64,000 nucleotides of DNA from the NCBI GenBank assembly GCA_029298735.1, contig JANSLP010000024.1:170026-234025 (forward strand), written 5' to 3'. The notes beneath the pieces were generated by a model. That model had not been told where the DNA came from, ran no database searches, and saw nothing but the letters and a program-made list of their open reading frames with translations. Of the stretch, positions 20,535 through 30,507 are shown piece by piece. The DNA is from Ophiostoma sp. CBS 140.51. Its lineage: Eukaryota; Ascomycota; Sordariomycetes; Ophiostomatales; Ophiostomataceae. The stretch's first letter is position 1. Each line of letters begins with the position of its first letter. Both the position numbers and the translations under genes were made by a program.

Positions 20535-23294
20535 ACCCCGTCCTCAAAGCGTGTTCCTGGTGCCATTTGGGCACAGCACTCCGCAACAGGCGTGACTGAC
20601 TAGGTTTTTCTGCTCTTCGACGCACTTTAGACAAGCTGTGAGCATTACTTCATGATGCACACAGCGCCAGTGGCCAGTCCGAACTGGCCCCGACCTTCCT
20701 TTTTGGCCTGCCTGTCGACATTGCAGGGCATTGTGACCAGGATACAGCGGCGGTGGATGGTGATGGTGGACTTGTCGATGGATTGGTGGAAGTGGATGGC
20801 CTTTGTGTGGCCTTCCGGACGACTCATCCTCGTCTTTCTGATTTCTTTGTTTTTTTTTCTCCGGTCCTCTGTTGAAACAGCGACCGTGACGGTTTGGCGC
20901 ACGAGCATACGTGTTTGATTTGAGTTTCTCACACGCACACATTTATTCCCATGTCTCTTTAGAGGCAAAGCTTCGCAGGAGTCGACAGCATTATAAAGCG
21001 GATTCTTTCGTTTTTTCAGCTATTAGCAATAAACAACAGCAAGCGCTTTTTACCATAATACTCTTTAATACGTAATGTCCTGTGCTTGTATTGAAATTAT
21101 GTCGTCAATGGTAAAACGGTTTTGTTGTCTGGAATTTGGAATGTGCATTATGGTATCACCTGGCAGCGGCAGTCTAGGCCAATGCGACCAGCACATTGTG
21201 AAAGAGGCTCCGTCATAAAGAGACCAAAAACCCAGCGATCTGGTGCCTTGGAAAATGCGCCAATGAAAATGACCAGGCCAAGACCGGAGACAGGTTTTCC
21301 ACTGTGGTGACCATTCGTATTTGAGTAGTCTCGAAGTGTTCGTATTGCATTGCATCGTACCAAGTATTGCTCGCAGCTTGAAGCTCCGTCATGTCCGCCG
21401 ATTCATTTATCGTATCGTGTTTCTTTTGGCTTGGATCGCCTTTTCGCCTCGCTCCTAACCCATGGCCGGACTTATGCTCCATAGTGGCTGGTGTCCGTCG
21501 TCGTGTTTCTCTGATTTCTCTTACCTGTCCGCCAAGCGGTGGTCCACATTTGCCTCACTCTGCATTCAGCCTCAGATCTGCTCCGACGGCCGTCAATGGT
21601 CACTGAGACTCTCACTACCTTCTCACTCTTTCTTATTGCTTTTCTTCTTCTTATTGCTCGGAATTCCGACGTGTGACCGTGTCCATACAACAGCCCACCA
21701 GTCCATTGCATAGCTATCGTCGTACGTACAGAGTAAAAAAGGCCTCGCACAAGCACATGGGAAGCGAGATAGAATACGACAACTCAGGGCCAGTCAGCTG
21801 AGACTGAGATTGAGAAGAAAGATCCTTGTGCCATCCTTGCGCGGAAGAGGCCCATATTCCGATGCCATCGACTCCATTTTATTTCGACATCGTCAGTTTG
21901 CACAATGGATTCATCTGTGGCCCTTTTCAAGCTCTCCCCTCTCGAGATCTGTTGTCTTCATTCCGAATTGGCAGTCCTTTTGCATTCACTTACTTTTCTG
22001 ATTTCTCTCTTATTTCCCTTACCCTCCTTTGTCTCTTTTGGTCCCTTTTGGTTCCTCTTGGGTCCCTCTCGGGCTCCTCTCATTCCGCTGCCCTGTTTCC
22101 AAATGCAGCTGCCCCCGGCGATCCTGCAGCTCACTAGCATGACTTGCTGCGGATATACGTCAAAAGCAACACGCGACGTGCGTGTTTTGCAATGTTTCTT
22201 CGTGTTTTGCAGTGTCTTGGTGCAGTTTTGGTGCAGTCTTGCGGGCCATTTTCCGTCTTTCCTTCTCTTTTTTTTTTCGCCTTCTGTCTGGGTCCCTTTT
22301 AGGTCCACGAGGCCCTGTTAAACCCTGATTCGCCCTACTGTTGGCGTCCGCTTGGCCTCACTGAATCACTGGCTCACTGGATCACTGGCTCGCTGGCACC
22401 CTTGACTAACGGCCAAGGCACTATGCCGCACCCGTACCACTTTACCCACGTAAAAACTCACAATCACATGTCTTTTTTCTCTGCATTTTAGCGATTTCCC
22501 GCACTTTACGACATTGCGCTCGACGCATTTGGCGCTGGTGCTGGCGTGTCCCCTCTGCCACCCCCGGTCGCTCCTCCCAGTTGGACACTGCGGTGGGGGT
22601 GCTCCCTTCCCGTTTTGGGCAATGCTCCTTGTGGAAAGAACGACCACTTACACCCATTTTACTCGTTTCTTCGGAGTGAGCAACCACATGTCACCTGGTG
22701 CACATAACAAAGCCAAACTTGAAAAAGGAAAATAGGAAAGGGACTTGCGTCGGATGAGGGAAACGACGAACTGACACGCCCCCTTAGCCACTACTCACTT
22801 CGCTCGTGTGCCTGCTTTGTTTGGTATATATCCTCTCGTGGTGTGCACCCTTTTTCTTCTTTCCGTTTACTTTCTCTCCTCTTTTGTTCTTTTCTCCTTT
22901 TCCTTCTCGTCTTCTTCATCCTCATCCTCCGTCGACTTCTTCCGCACTTTCGGTCTTCTCGCCACACACCCTCTTCACGGATATCCCCAACTCTGCTTCC
23001 CGCGCCCAACGTCGTGCAGAAAAAACGTGCCTCTACCCGTCAGACCTGCATCTCCTCATTTCTATTCTCCTCGTTCTCCTCACTTCTCATCTATTTTGGG
23101 TTCTGCTTTTCTATTCACGCCCTCTCGCACCCCCTCTTCCGGTACTCGACAAGTCGACACGACCCAGGAACGGCTATAATACAGTTCTTCTCTTCACCTT
23201 TCTTTTGGGAGTAAAAACGACGTGCCGTTTCTAGACATCCCTGTCCAGTCCCGTTCATCTTCTATTATCCCGCCTGCAACCGCAAACCGCAGCC
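20535..23294. other. Gene-poor intergenic region
   Basis: 2.8 kb with no frame of convincing coding character on either strand. It begins with GNA1 3' UTR. From about 22840 to 23290 it is a strongly C/T-rich leader for the next gene. The middle part (21000-22700) shows nothing I can name. Confidence 0.5.
22825..22831 (+). promoter_or_regulatory. TATA-like element upstream of small conserved-looking gene
   Basis: TATATAT followed directly by a long pyrimidine-rich tract that runs to the ATG at 23295, an arrangement common for highly expressed filamentous-fungal genes. Function is inferred from position only. Confidence 0.35.
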
Positions 23295-23831
23295 ATGGAG
23301 TCGCCTCGCATGCATACATATACTGCCGAGGGCACCTCGCCCTTCCCCAGCTTCCCCTCGCACAACCGCCGTGAATCCGTCAAGTCCCTCGACGAAAACG
23401 AAAAGTTTACGGCGCACTGCCACAACGCCCTGGCCAAGATCCGCCTCAGCTACATCCGTCTGCTGTAAGTTGTGTTAAGTTGCTGTGCTTGTTGTGCTAC
23501 CACATCTGTCCTTTTCTTACTCGGTTGTACTCGTACTCGGCCGTCTTGCAATCGTGCTCTGCACTCTTTTGACAGTGTACGGCCGCGGCCGTTGTGTACC
23601 ATTAATGAGACATAAAGCGCGCAACTTCTCACTCAACAACGCCAATTGAACAAACAATAGAAAGAGACACAATACTGACTCCTTCCCAGCGCACGCGACA
23701 AGCTTGAGACCAACACCAGCCGCGACGTCGTCCGCCGCCGCAACTCCAAGGTTACGCCAGTCCACCAGTTTGGCAAGCCCGCCCAGTTCACGAAGCGCAC
23801 CGTCACCCGCACGGTCTCTTTCAGCAACTAA
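23295..23831 (+). CDS. Small basic protein of unknown function (103 residues)
   Basis: Exons 23295-23464 and 23690-23831 join in frame across a 225-nt intron (GTAAGT donor, TTCCCAG acceptor), longer than the other introns here. The product has a Ser/Pro-rich start, a central helix-prone stretch (residues about 33-62, ENEKFTAHCHNALAKIRL) and a basic C-terminus containing RRRNS and TKRTVTRTVSF, possible kinase sites. No signal peptide or membrane segment. The TATA plus pyrimidine-rich leader supports a real transcript. I do not recognise the family. Its stop codon lies only 48 nt before the next gene's first ATG. Confidence 0.6.
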
Positions 23832-23845
23832 ACTCCCCTCTCTTC

Positions 23846-23855
23846 TATAAAAATA
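23846..23855 (+). promoter_or_regulatory. TATAAAAATA element between two closely packed genes
   Basis: Sits 14 nt after the stop of the small gene and 24-34 nt before the ATG at 23880. If it is the TATA box of the hydrolase, transcription would begin close to or past that ATG, favouring the in-frame ATG at 23934 as start. It may equally be 3' UTR of the upstream gene. Confidence 0.3.
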
Positions 23856-23879
23856 ATATCTGGGGACGGAGTTGTGAAC

Positions 23880-25202
23880 ATGTGGAAGAGCAGCCGAGCC
23901 GCGAGCAGTGGTGATGACAGCCGGTCGTGGATCATGGGCAAGGGGGCCTTTGAGGCACGCATGCCGCACCACAACGGCATCAAAGCACTGTGGGAGACCA
24001 AGTGGAAGTTTCCGTGCACGCAAAGCGTCTATCCCTTCCACGACGGCAAGTACGAGGACTTTGAGCCAATTTTCGAGCACCTCATTGCAAACGATATCAA
24101 CGACGGCACATCGGCGGCGTACACGGAGGCTTTCTTCCCCATTGCCGAAGCATTGACGGCCCAGGCCGACCAACTTCTGGCAACAGTGGGTGTCGAGGGC
24201 AGTGGTGACGACAAAGCCAACAAGAAAGCGGCATCCGACCTCTACCTCCGCGCCTGTGCTGTCTACCGCATTGCTCGGTTCCCATATATTACGGCGGCAC
24301 CGGCTGTCAACGACGAGGTTAAATGGCGTGCATGGACGGCACAGAAGGCGGCCTATCTCAAGGCGACCAAGACGTGGGAGGTGCCCATTGAAGAGGTCCT
24401 CGTGCCGCACATTCACCGGCGCAAGGCTGAAGATGGTGATGGTACGGTAGTCAACCCAGAGGGAGACGTCATTCCCGCGTACCTCCGGCTACCACCCGAG
24501 GCCCTGGCACCGCGGCCAGTCCCTGTCATCGTGCTGCTCACGGGCCTCGACGGCTACCGACCCGACAACACAGGCCGCTGCGACGAGTTTCTGGCACGCG
24601 GATGGGCTAGCATCGTACTCGAGATCCCCGGCACGGCGGACTGTCCTGCCGATCCTGCCGACCCTCAAAGCCCTGAACGGCTGTGGGATAGTTTGTTTGC
24701 ATGGATGGCTGCATTCAGTGGCGTGTTTGACATGCGCCGTATCGTGGTGTGGGGTCTCAGTGCGGGCGGCTACTATGCCGTGCGCATTGCCCACACGCAC
24801 CGGACGCAGCTGGCCGGGTCGGTAGCACAGGGCGCGGGCGTGCACCACTTCTTTGAGCCGGCATGGCTGGCCAAGGCGGACGGGCACGAGTATCCGTTCC
24901 AGCTGACACCCGCGCTGGCGCTCAAGTATGGTTTTGCAACGGCACAGGACTACGTGGCTGGTGCACTGGCCAAGTTCTCGCTGCTAAACACGGGCATCTT
25001 GGACCAACCATCAACGCGGCTGTTGCTGATCAATGGCACACAAGACGGGCTGATGCCAATCGAGGACTCGATGCTGTTGTTTGATCACGGGTCACCCAAG
25101 GAGGCGCGGTTCTTTCCGGGCAAGCTGCACATGGGCTACCCATTTTCCAATGCATCAGTCTACCCGTGGATCGAGAGTGTCATGGCGTCTGTTAAGGATT
25201 AA
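23880..25202 (+). CDS. Ayg1-type alpha/beta hydrolase (polyketide chain-shortening)
   Basis: Intronless, 440 residues, near the ~400 usual for Ayg1. Family hallmarks are all present: ALWETKWKFPC near the N-terminus, LLTGLDGYRPDNTGR, EIPGTADCPADPADPQSPERL, nucleophile elbow VWGLSAGG (S294), NGTQDGLMPIED (D389) and KLHMGYP (H417), giving a Ser-Asp-His triad. Ayg1 of Aspergillus fumigatus cleaves a heptaketide naphthopyrone by a retro-Claisen reaction to tetrahydroxynaphthalene for DHN-melanin; paralogues act in other pigment pathways. No polyketide synthase lies nearby, so the substrate is open. The start is uncertain: the ATG at 23880 adds about 20 residues before the conserved W-I-M-G; the ATG at 23934 falls within it. 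Confidence 0.9.
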   Translation: MWKSSRAASSGDDSRSWIMGKGAFEARMPHHNGIKALWETKWKFPCTQSVYPFHDGKYEDFEPIFEHLIANDINDGTSAAYTEAFFPIAEALTAQADQLLATVGVEGSGDDKANKKAASDLYLRACAVYRIARFPYITAAPAVNDEVKWRAWTAQKAAYLKATKTWEVPIEEVLVPHIHRRKAEDGDGTVVNPEGDVIPAYLRLPPEALAPRPVPVIVLLTGLDGYRPDNTGRCDEFLARGWASIVLEIPGTADCPADPADPQSPERLWDSLFAWMAAFSGVFDMRRIVVWGLSAGGYYAVRIAHTHRTQLAGSVAQGAGVHHFFEPAWLAKADGHEYPFQLTPALALKYGFATAQDYVAGALAKFSLLNTGILDQPSTRLLLINGTQDGLMPIEDSMLLFDHGSPKEARFFPGKLHMGYPFSNASVYPWIESVMASVKD

Positions 25203-25372
25203 GAGCGTGGTAGTGAACGCTGAGCGTGTAGCATTTGATATTCTTGGACATATTTTGATATCTTTGCATTTATGATGACTTCTTGCATGTATTATTTGAT
25301 ATTCACGAAAAGGTTTGGGTATTTTTCTTTTTCATAACTCAAACTTGTTTTATTTTATTCCTTCATAATGGC

Positions 25373-26296
25373 TCATTGGAAACGAAAGTTGATGTATGAA
25401 AAACCTGGCTCAACGACATCCTCGCCCAGCACCTTAACGTCAGCATCACCTGACGCACCGGCTGCTACCAGTAGAGGTGTAAAGTGCTCGACGGTCGGGT
25501 GTGACCGCTTGAATTCGTACAGAGGCTCGAGTGCTAACAGTGCTGCCCGCCGTTCGTCGCCGTTTTGGAGTAACGTCGCGGCGCGGATTTGGTCGTCGAG
25601 TGTGCGCGACTCTTGCAGGACTTTGGCTGTAGTCGCCGCCCGCCCTTCGTCGGTCGTCTCGGCTGCAATCTCGGCCAGCGACGAAAATGAATGCACGGCC
25701 ATGCCGGACCCTATAATCAGGAACCCTTGCCTCCGCAAAGGGGCCAATGCTTCACCCAACCGCACCTGACTCGCCAGGTCATACCCGTGGAACGTCGATA
25801 CTTGCACCACGGGGATCTCCAGGGGCGCCTCATCCGGGAACATGACGGTAAATGGCACCCATAGGCCGTGGTCCACGCCGCGCTCCACTCTCTTGGCTGC
25901 GATGGGATTCGACGCCAGCCCCCTTAAATGCTTCCACACGGCCGTGCCCAATGCTGGGTCGTCGCGGTGCCGCCAGTCTGCCTTGTACAGTTCCGGCCGC
26001 GTATCGTGGAAATCGTTGACAAAGTCGTGCAGGATGGGTGTTTCGGGTTTCACATTGACCTCGATAACACCGGGGCCATGGATCTCGCTGGCTTCAAAGT
26101 GGCCCGACAAAGTCAAGATGGCACGCGGTGGCGGCGTTATGGCCTGTATTTTACGGCCAATCTCTCGCAGGTTGCGGCGTACGACGACACTGTTGGGGTC
26201 TTCGCGGAAGAGCAGACTGGCACCTGCATGGCCGATAAAGTAGACGGGGAGCGGGGCTGTGGCCGTGGCCGTGTCCTGTTCCGTAACAGAGGGCAT
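25373..26296 (-). CDS. Class III extradiol ring-cleavage dioxygenase (LigB/DODA type)
   Basis: 307 residues from the first ATG at 26296. The LigB-superfamily layout is visible: VYFIGHAGASLLF (H23), AILTLSGHFEAS (H66), GVDHGLWVPFTVMFP (H143) and IIGSGMAVHSFSSL (a further His near 216). Several of these His are the expected non-heme iron ligands and acid/base residues of 4,5-DOPA extradiol dioxygenase and its relatives, which open catechol-type rings with O2. No signal peptide, so cytosolic. The gene converges on the Ayg1-type hydrolase with only 170 nt between stop codons. The natural substrate cannot be read from sequence; an aromatic diol is likely. Confidence 0.9.
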   Translation of the reverse strand: MPSVTEQDTATATAPLPVYFIGHAGASLLFREDPNSVVVRRNLREIGRKIQAITPPPRAILTLSGHFEASEIHGPGVIEVNVKPETPILHDFVNDFHDTRPELYKADWRHRDDPALGTAVWKHLRGLASNPIAAKRVERGVDHGLWVPFTVMFPDEAPLEIPVVQVSTFHGYDLASQVRLGEALAPLRRQGFLIIGSGMAVHSFSSLAEIAAETTDEGRAATTAKVLQESRTLDDQIRAATLLQNGDERRAALLALEPLYEFKRSHPTVEHFTPLLVAAGASGDADVKVLGEDVVEPGFSYINFRFQ

Positions 26297-26726
26297 CGTT
26301 GTTGTGGCGGATGTTGAAGATGTTTGTATGTGAAAATGTCGACGTCCCAAGTGTCTTGGTTGACCGTTGACGACCAGGAATCCTTATGACCACATGGCAT
26401 TGTCTTTATTGTCTGCACTTTCTTTGGTTCGTCCTCCATTTACACCTTTTGCACTCCGCATTGTGATAGTGTGTGGTTGCGTGATGCAGTAGCTGTGATT
26501 GTGTCATCGCCTTAGCGGCACTGTCAACAACTCCGCAACAAGCCAAACAGCCAAATAACGGCCACTACAGAGTCATGTTTGTGTCATGTAAGTTGTGGAA
26601 AAAGTCGTAAAAAAAGAGGTGTATTTCCGTTATTCCATTCCATCCGTCGCTTTCGCTTTTCGCATTTCATTAACTCTTGCCCAGCCTCGTTCTCGTCGCT
26701 GTTGTCGGACGTCTTCGACCTCCTCC
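26297..26726. other. Promoter region of dioxygenase and 3' UTR of GH43 gene
   Basis: 430 nt between two minus-strand genes. No gene or repeat seen. Confidence 0.5.
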
Positions 26727-27758
26727 TTACTTCTCCTCCGGTTCCGACACAATATCGCCCGCCGCATTGTAAAAGATCTCCTTGACCTTGACTGACCGCA
26801 GGTGCGATACACCACCTGAAAGCGATGAATCGTGATGGAACAGGTACCAGCGGCCCTCAAACTCCACCACCGAGTGGTGCGTCGTCCACCCGACCACGGG
26901 CTCCAACATCCGGCCCCGGTACGTAAAGGGGCCATAGGGACTCGTGCCCGTGGCGTAGCACAGGTAGTGCGTGTCGCCCGTCGAGTAGCTAAAGTAGTAC
27001 AGACCGTTCCGCTTGTGCATCCAGGCGGCCTCAAAGAAACGCCGGTCGTGGTCGTCGGCGGCAATGGGCTCGCCCGTCTCGGGCGCCAGCAGCTGGATCG
27101 TTCGCACCGGCTCGGCCAGCTGGCCCATATCGTCAGCAGCCAGACGGACAACGCGGGGACCCATGGCCGCCACACCGTCGCCTGAGGGCTCCTTGGGACC
27201 CTGCCAGCTTGCATCGTAGGTCTCGGCATTGCCGTCGCCACGTCCCTCGGGACCCTGGTAGCATTGTAGTTGCCCGCCCCAGAGGCCGCCAAAGTAAAGG
27301 TAGGCGGGCGCCTTGTCACCCTCAACGGCAACGTCGTCCACCAGCACGGCCGGGTCGATACTGTAGGTGCCCGGGATGTAACTCTCATCGGCCTTGAAGG
27401 GGCCCTCGGGGCGGTCACCGCGGGCGACGCCAATGCGGAAGATGCCGTCCTTATCGCGGGCCGGGAAAATCAAATAGTAAACACCATCCCGCACGGCGGC
27501 ATCGGGCGCCCACAGCTGCTTGGAGGCCCAGGGCACGTCCTCGACACGGAGAGCGATGCCGTGGTCGGTCACGAGCGCGGGCGGGTCAATGGACGGCGTG
27601 CTAAACACGTGGTAGTCGTTCATGTCGTACTGGTCGCCATTGTCGTTAAATTCAATGTCGGACTCGCGGTCGTGTGACGGGTAGACGTAGATTTTGCCCT
27701 CGAACACATGGGCCGACGGGTCGGCCGTGTAAAGGTGGGTGATGAGCGGAGGAGACAT
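26727..27758 (-). CDS. Glycoside hydrolase family 43 (beta-xylosidase/arabinofuranosidase-like)
   Basis: Intronless, 343 residues, a single five-bladed beta-propeller GH43 catalytic domain. The three acidic residues of the family are evident: D13 in LYTADPSAHVF (general base), D135 in YSIDPAVLVDD (pKa modulator) and E243 in RRFFEAAWMHKRNG (general acid). Blade motifs such as WAPDAAVRDGVYYL, YYFSYSTGDTHYL and GRWYLFHHDSSLSGG agree. There is no signal peptide and no carbohydrate-binding module, so it is predicted intracellular and likely acts on imported xylo- or arabino-oligosaccharides. Exact specificity is inference. Confidence 0.92.
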   Translation of the reverse strand: MSPPLITHLYTADPSAHVFEGKIYVYPSHDRESDIEFNDNGDQYDMNDYHVFSTPSIDPPALVTDHGIALRVEDVPWASKQLWAPDAAVRDGVYYLIFPARDKDGIFRIGVARGDRPEGPFKADESYIPGTYSIDPAVLVDDVAVEGDKAPAYLYFGGLWGGQLQCYQGPEGRGDGNAETYDASWQGPKEPSGDGVAAMGPRVVRLAADDMGQLAEPVRTIQLLAPETGEPIAADDHDRRFFEAAWMHKRNGLYYFSYSTGDTHYLCYATGTSPYGPFTYRGRMLEPVVGWTTHHSVVEFEGRWYLFHHDSSLSGGVSHLRSVKVKEIFYNAAGDIVSEPEEK

Positions 27759-30507
27759 GTCGGTGGCGGATGCGATAAAGATCTGTCGATGTTGTTTTTG
27801 GTGAGGTTTGTCACATCACTCGATGTGGGCGAAGCTGCCTTTAAGATCACTCAATCTTAGACGCTCCCCTTCCAACAAAACCTTCCCATGCCATCCTGTC
27901 CCGCCTCTGCTTCCTCGGCCGCGTCTTGTCCGGAGTCGAGCCCCGCGTTTCCGTTAGCTGGCGCAGAGAAAACAGTGAAGAAAACGTCAGAAAAGCATGA
28001 GGAGAACCCCCAAATCCTTAAAGTCTCCAAAAACTCTCCCCATTTAGCCCGTCTCCATCCATCGCATTTACCCATTTATCCTTCCGCGACCTAAAATCCA
28101 CACGAGTCCACAATTCGCGGAGCTGTCAACGTGCGTGCAAACGTCACTTGTGCCACGATTGGTTCCTGGTGGTCTTCTCTTCGCCGACTGGCCCTTTTTA
28201 GAGGATCTCATTGAAGGCACCTCGAGTCTCGATTTAGTGTTCGTCAGATGATTGCCGACCGGGTACTCGGGTGGGGTCTCGGGCGGCCGACATCATGATG
28301 CGCGCTTGTGATTTCACAATGGTACTTCTCCGGCGATGATGATACTTGGCGACTGCCGAGTCCGTTGTATTTCGTAGATAGATGCTGTCGTCGGAGGGGC
28401 GGTAGCCGGCAGTATTTGCTGCCTTTCTTTCCTCGTTCAGCCTTCGATTCAAGACACCTCTTCGGGCCTAGCCATGGCGGCGGCAGTGCTTCGAGAATGG
28501 TAAGTTGGAGTTGGCGACTAGACCGGGCGCGTAGTCTTTTAAGGTTATTCGCGGCAAGAAAGAAAACAAGCTTAAACCGTGTGTCGTTTGTTCTCGGTTG
28601 TTTCTTTTGGACTCCAATTTGGGCCCCGTGATAAAGACGACGGGCAGTGCAGCCCCCGATCACGGCCGTTCCATCCTTCTTCTGTATCGTTCCTGCCTTT
28701 TCTTTTTCATTTTTTTCTTCTTTTCACAATCGTTCTTGAGTTTACTCCTTCCTTCTCTGTCGCAGACGCTCCTTCTGTTCTAGACCAGCCTAGTCGTTGC
28801 TCATGGCTGGCTGCCTCTTTCCTCTTTCACTTCCACCCTTGTTCGCTCTTTCCCATCTTCACATTTCAGCCCTCGGAGGGGTAGGGGTATCGGAGAGTTA
28901 GAGGAAGAAAGAGCACCTGCCCTCCCCCCCTCGAAACACGGCACATCGTAAGACGAGCCTATCACGAGCTTGCCAGCAAGCCACAAAATTTTATCGCGCT
29001 CCTGCTTTCGTTCTTTCCCTCTTTCCTCTCAGATCGACGCTCAACACTTTTGTTGTGGTTGCCCAGGAAGGCGGGCTGTCTTGGCCCAGACACCAGAGCT
29101 AACATACACAAGGCAGGGCAGATTCGAGCCTCTTTGTTGGCTATTGTTTCTCTTCCCCATGCTTTTGTGTATCTGTCGTCCCTCCTCGGTCCCCTGCATA
29201 TCTTCCTTGTCATTTGAGACGGCCTCCAAAGCGTTGTCCAGTCCGAATAGCGACATGTCGGCACGACGCCACCAATTCTACCGTTGAATCAACTCTTCAT
29301 TCAGAGCGACAAAATTGTCTAAACACTCTCGCGATGCATACCACTCTCGCGATGCATACTCTTTTTTGGGTAGTTGTCCAATACCCTACAAGCATTTCAA
29401 AAAGGCAACAAAAACCCTCGACGCCATTCGATACATGCCGTACCAGATATATAGCCACAAGATGGAGTACTGGATGCATCCCTTTCGGGACCGCCCTCCC
29501 ACTGGCGGTTTCTCCATTCCGTCTTGGGGTTCTTTTTTCGTCTGTTAGTTTTACAGTCTTTTTCGTTCTAGACCAATTCGAGTGTTGATGCTCTTGGGCT
29601 TGGCTTGCCCTCTGGTTGGTCAGTCCGAAGCGAGAATGCGCGAGGCAGATGCTACCCTCTTTTCCTCCTTTTACTGTTTGTTGACGAAATGGTGGGCAGA
29701 ACATGAGGAGATGAACGTGGCAGGCAGTCCACCTGAACAATCTGTGTGGCAATGGGTTGACTATCTGGCAGTTGGCAGTGCGAACCGGACAACATGGGCG
29801 GCATCCACAAAGAATCCTCAGAGTCAATGAACTTTTTTTGTGGCGTTCCCAAGAGCTGTTGCCCAACGCTACCCGTGCGGCTGAGAAAGAGGGAAAAGAG
29901 ACCAGAGAGAGAACAGAGAGAGAACAATGCAAGTCTCTTCCCTCTGTCTCGCTCAGATGACCGACCCTGGTCAAGCCTTCCGATGAAAGCAGTCCACTCG
30001 AAGCGCATGCTTGCAAAACGCCTGGCCTTGTACGGAAAGCAACAGGATGTAAGGTCAGGTCGACCGCCCCAAAAAGCCAAAAGCTTAACTGCGCCCTCCC
30101 CTGGTCTGAGTTGTCTGTATCGTCTGGTGCGGCATTCGTTCCGTCTGGGCAGCCGGGGGCCCCAAAATGGGCTGGGCACGGCCTGATGGGGACAAGCTGA
30201 AGAAGGAAAGCAAAAATCAATAAAGGCCTGAGCAAAAACAAGGAAAATAAGGGAAGACCAAAGCTCCAAAAAGATAAGTGCAGGATGGGCGACTAACACG
30301 GCTGCTCGTTATATACGACACTGGGTCCTCCCTTCTCCAGCTGGTGGCATTTATTTTCTTGTCTGTCTCCCTCCTTTGTTTACTTTACTACCGAATCTCA
30401 CGATCAATCATCTGCCGTGCCATCGTCCCGTCTTGGTCTTTCTTGGTACATATTTTGTACATCACCTCTTCCACCCAACTACGCCACTTTACTACTTAGC
30501 CTCACAC
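27759..30507. other. Divergent gene-poor region between GH43 and membrane-protein gene
   Basis: 2.7 kb with C/T-rich tracts (28650-28880, 30330-30500) that look like leaders. Two minus-strand frames (29297-30241 and 29652-30299) are open but compositionally unlike the proteins here and have no recognisable domain, so I do not call them. An 18-bp tandem duplication is the only clear structure. Confidence 0.5.
29324..29359. repeat. 18-bp perfect tandem duplication
   Basis: CACTCTCGCGATGCATAC occurs twice head to tail. It is isolated, in non-coding DNA, with no neighbouring copies. Confidence 0.85.

Noticed and set aside
24000..27800. A complete secondary-metabolite cluster around the Ayg1-type hydrolase
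   Set aside because: No polyketide synthase, transporter or pathway-specific regulator is present in the window; only the hydrolase and a dioxygenase are suggestive.
29297..30241. 314-codon minus-strand frame in the 27.8-30.5 kb gap
   Set aside because: Composition is unlike genes here and no domain is visible; it overlaps C/T-rich leader-like sequence.
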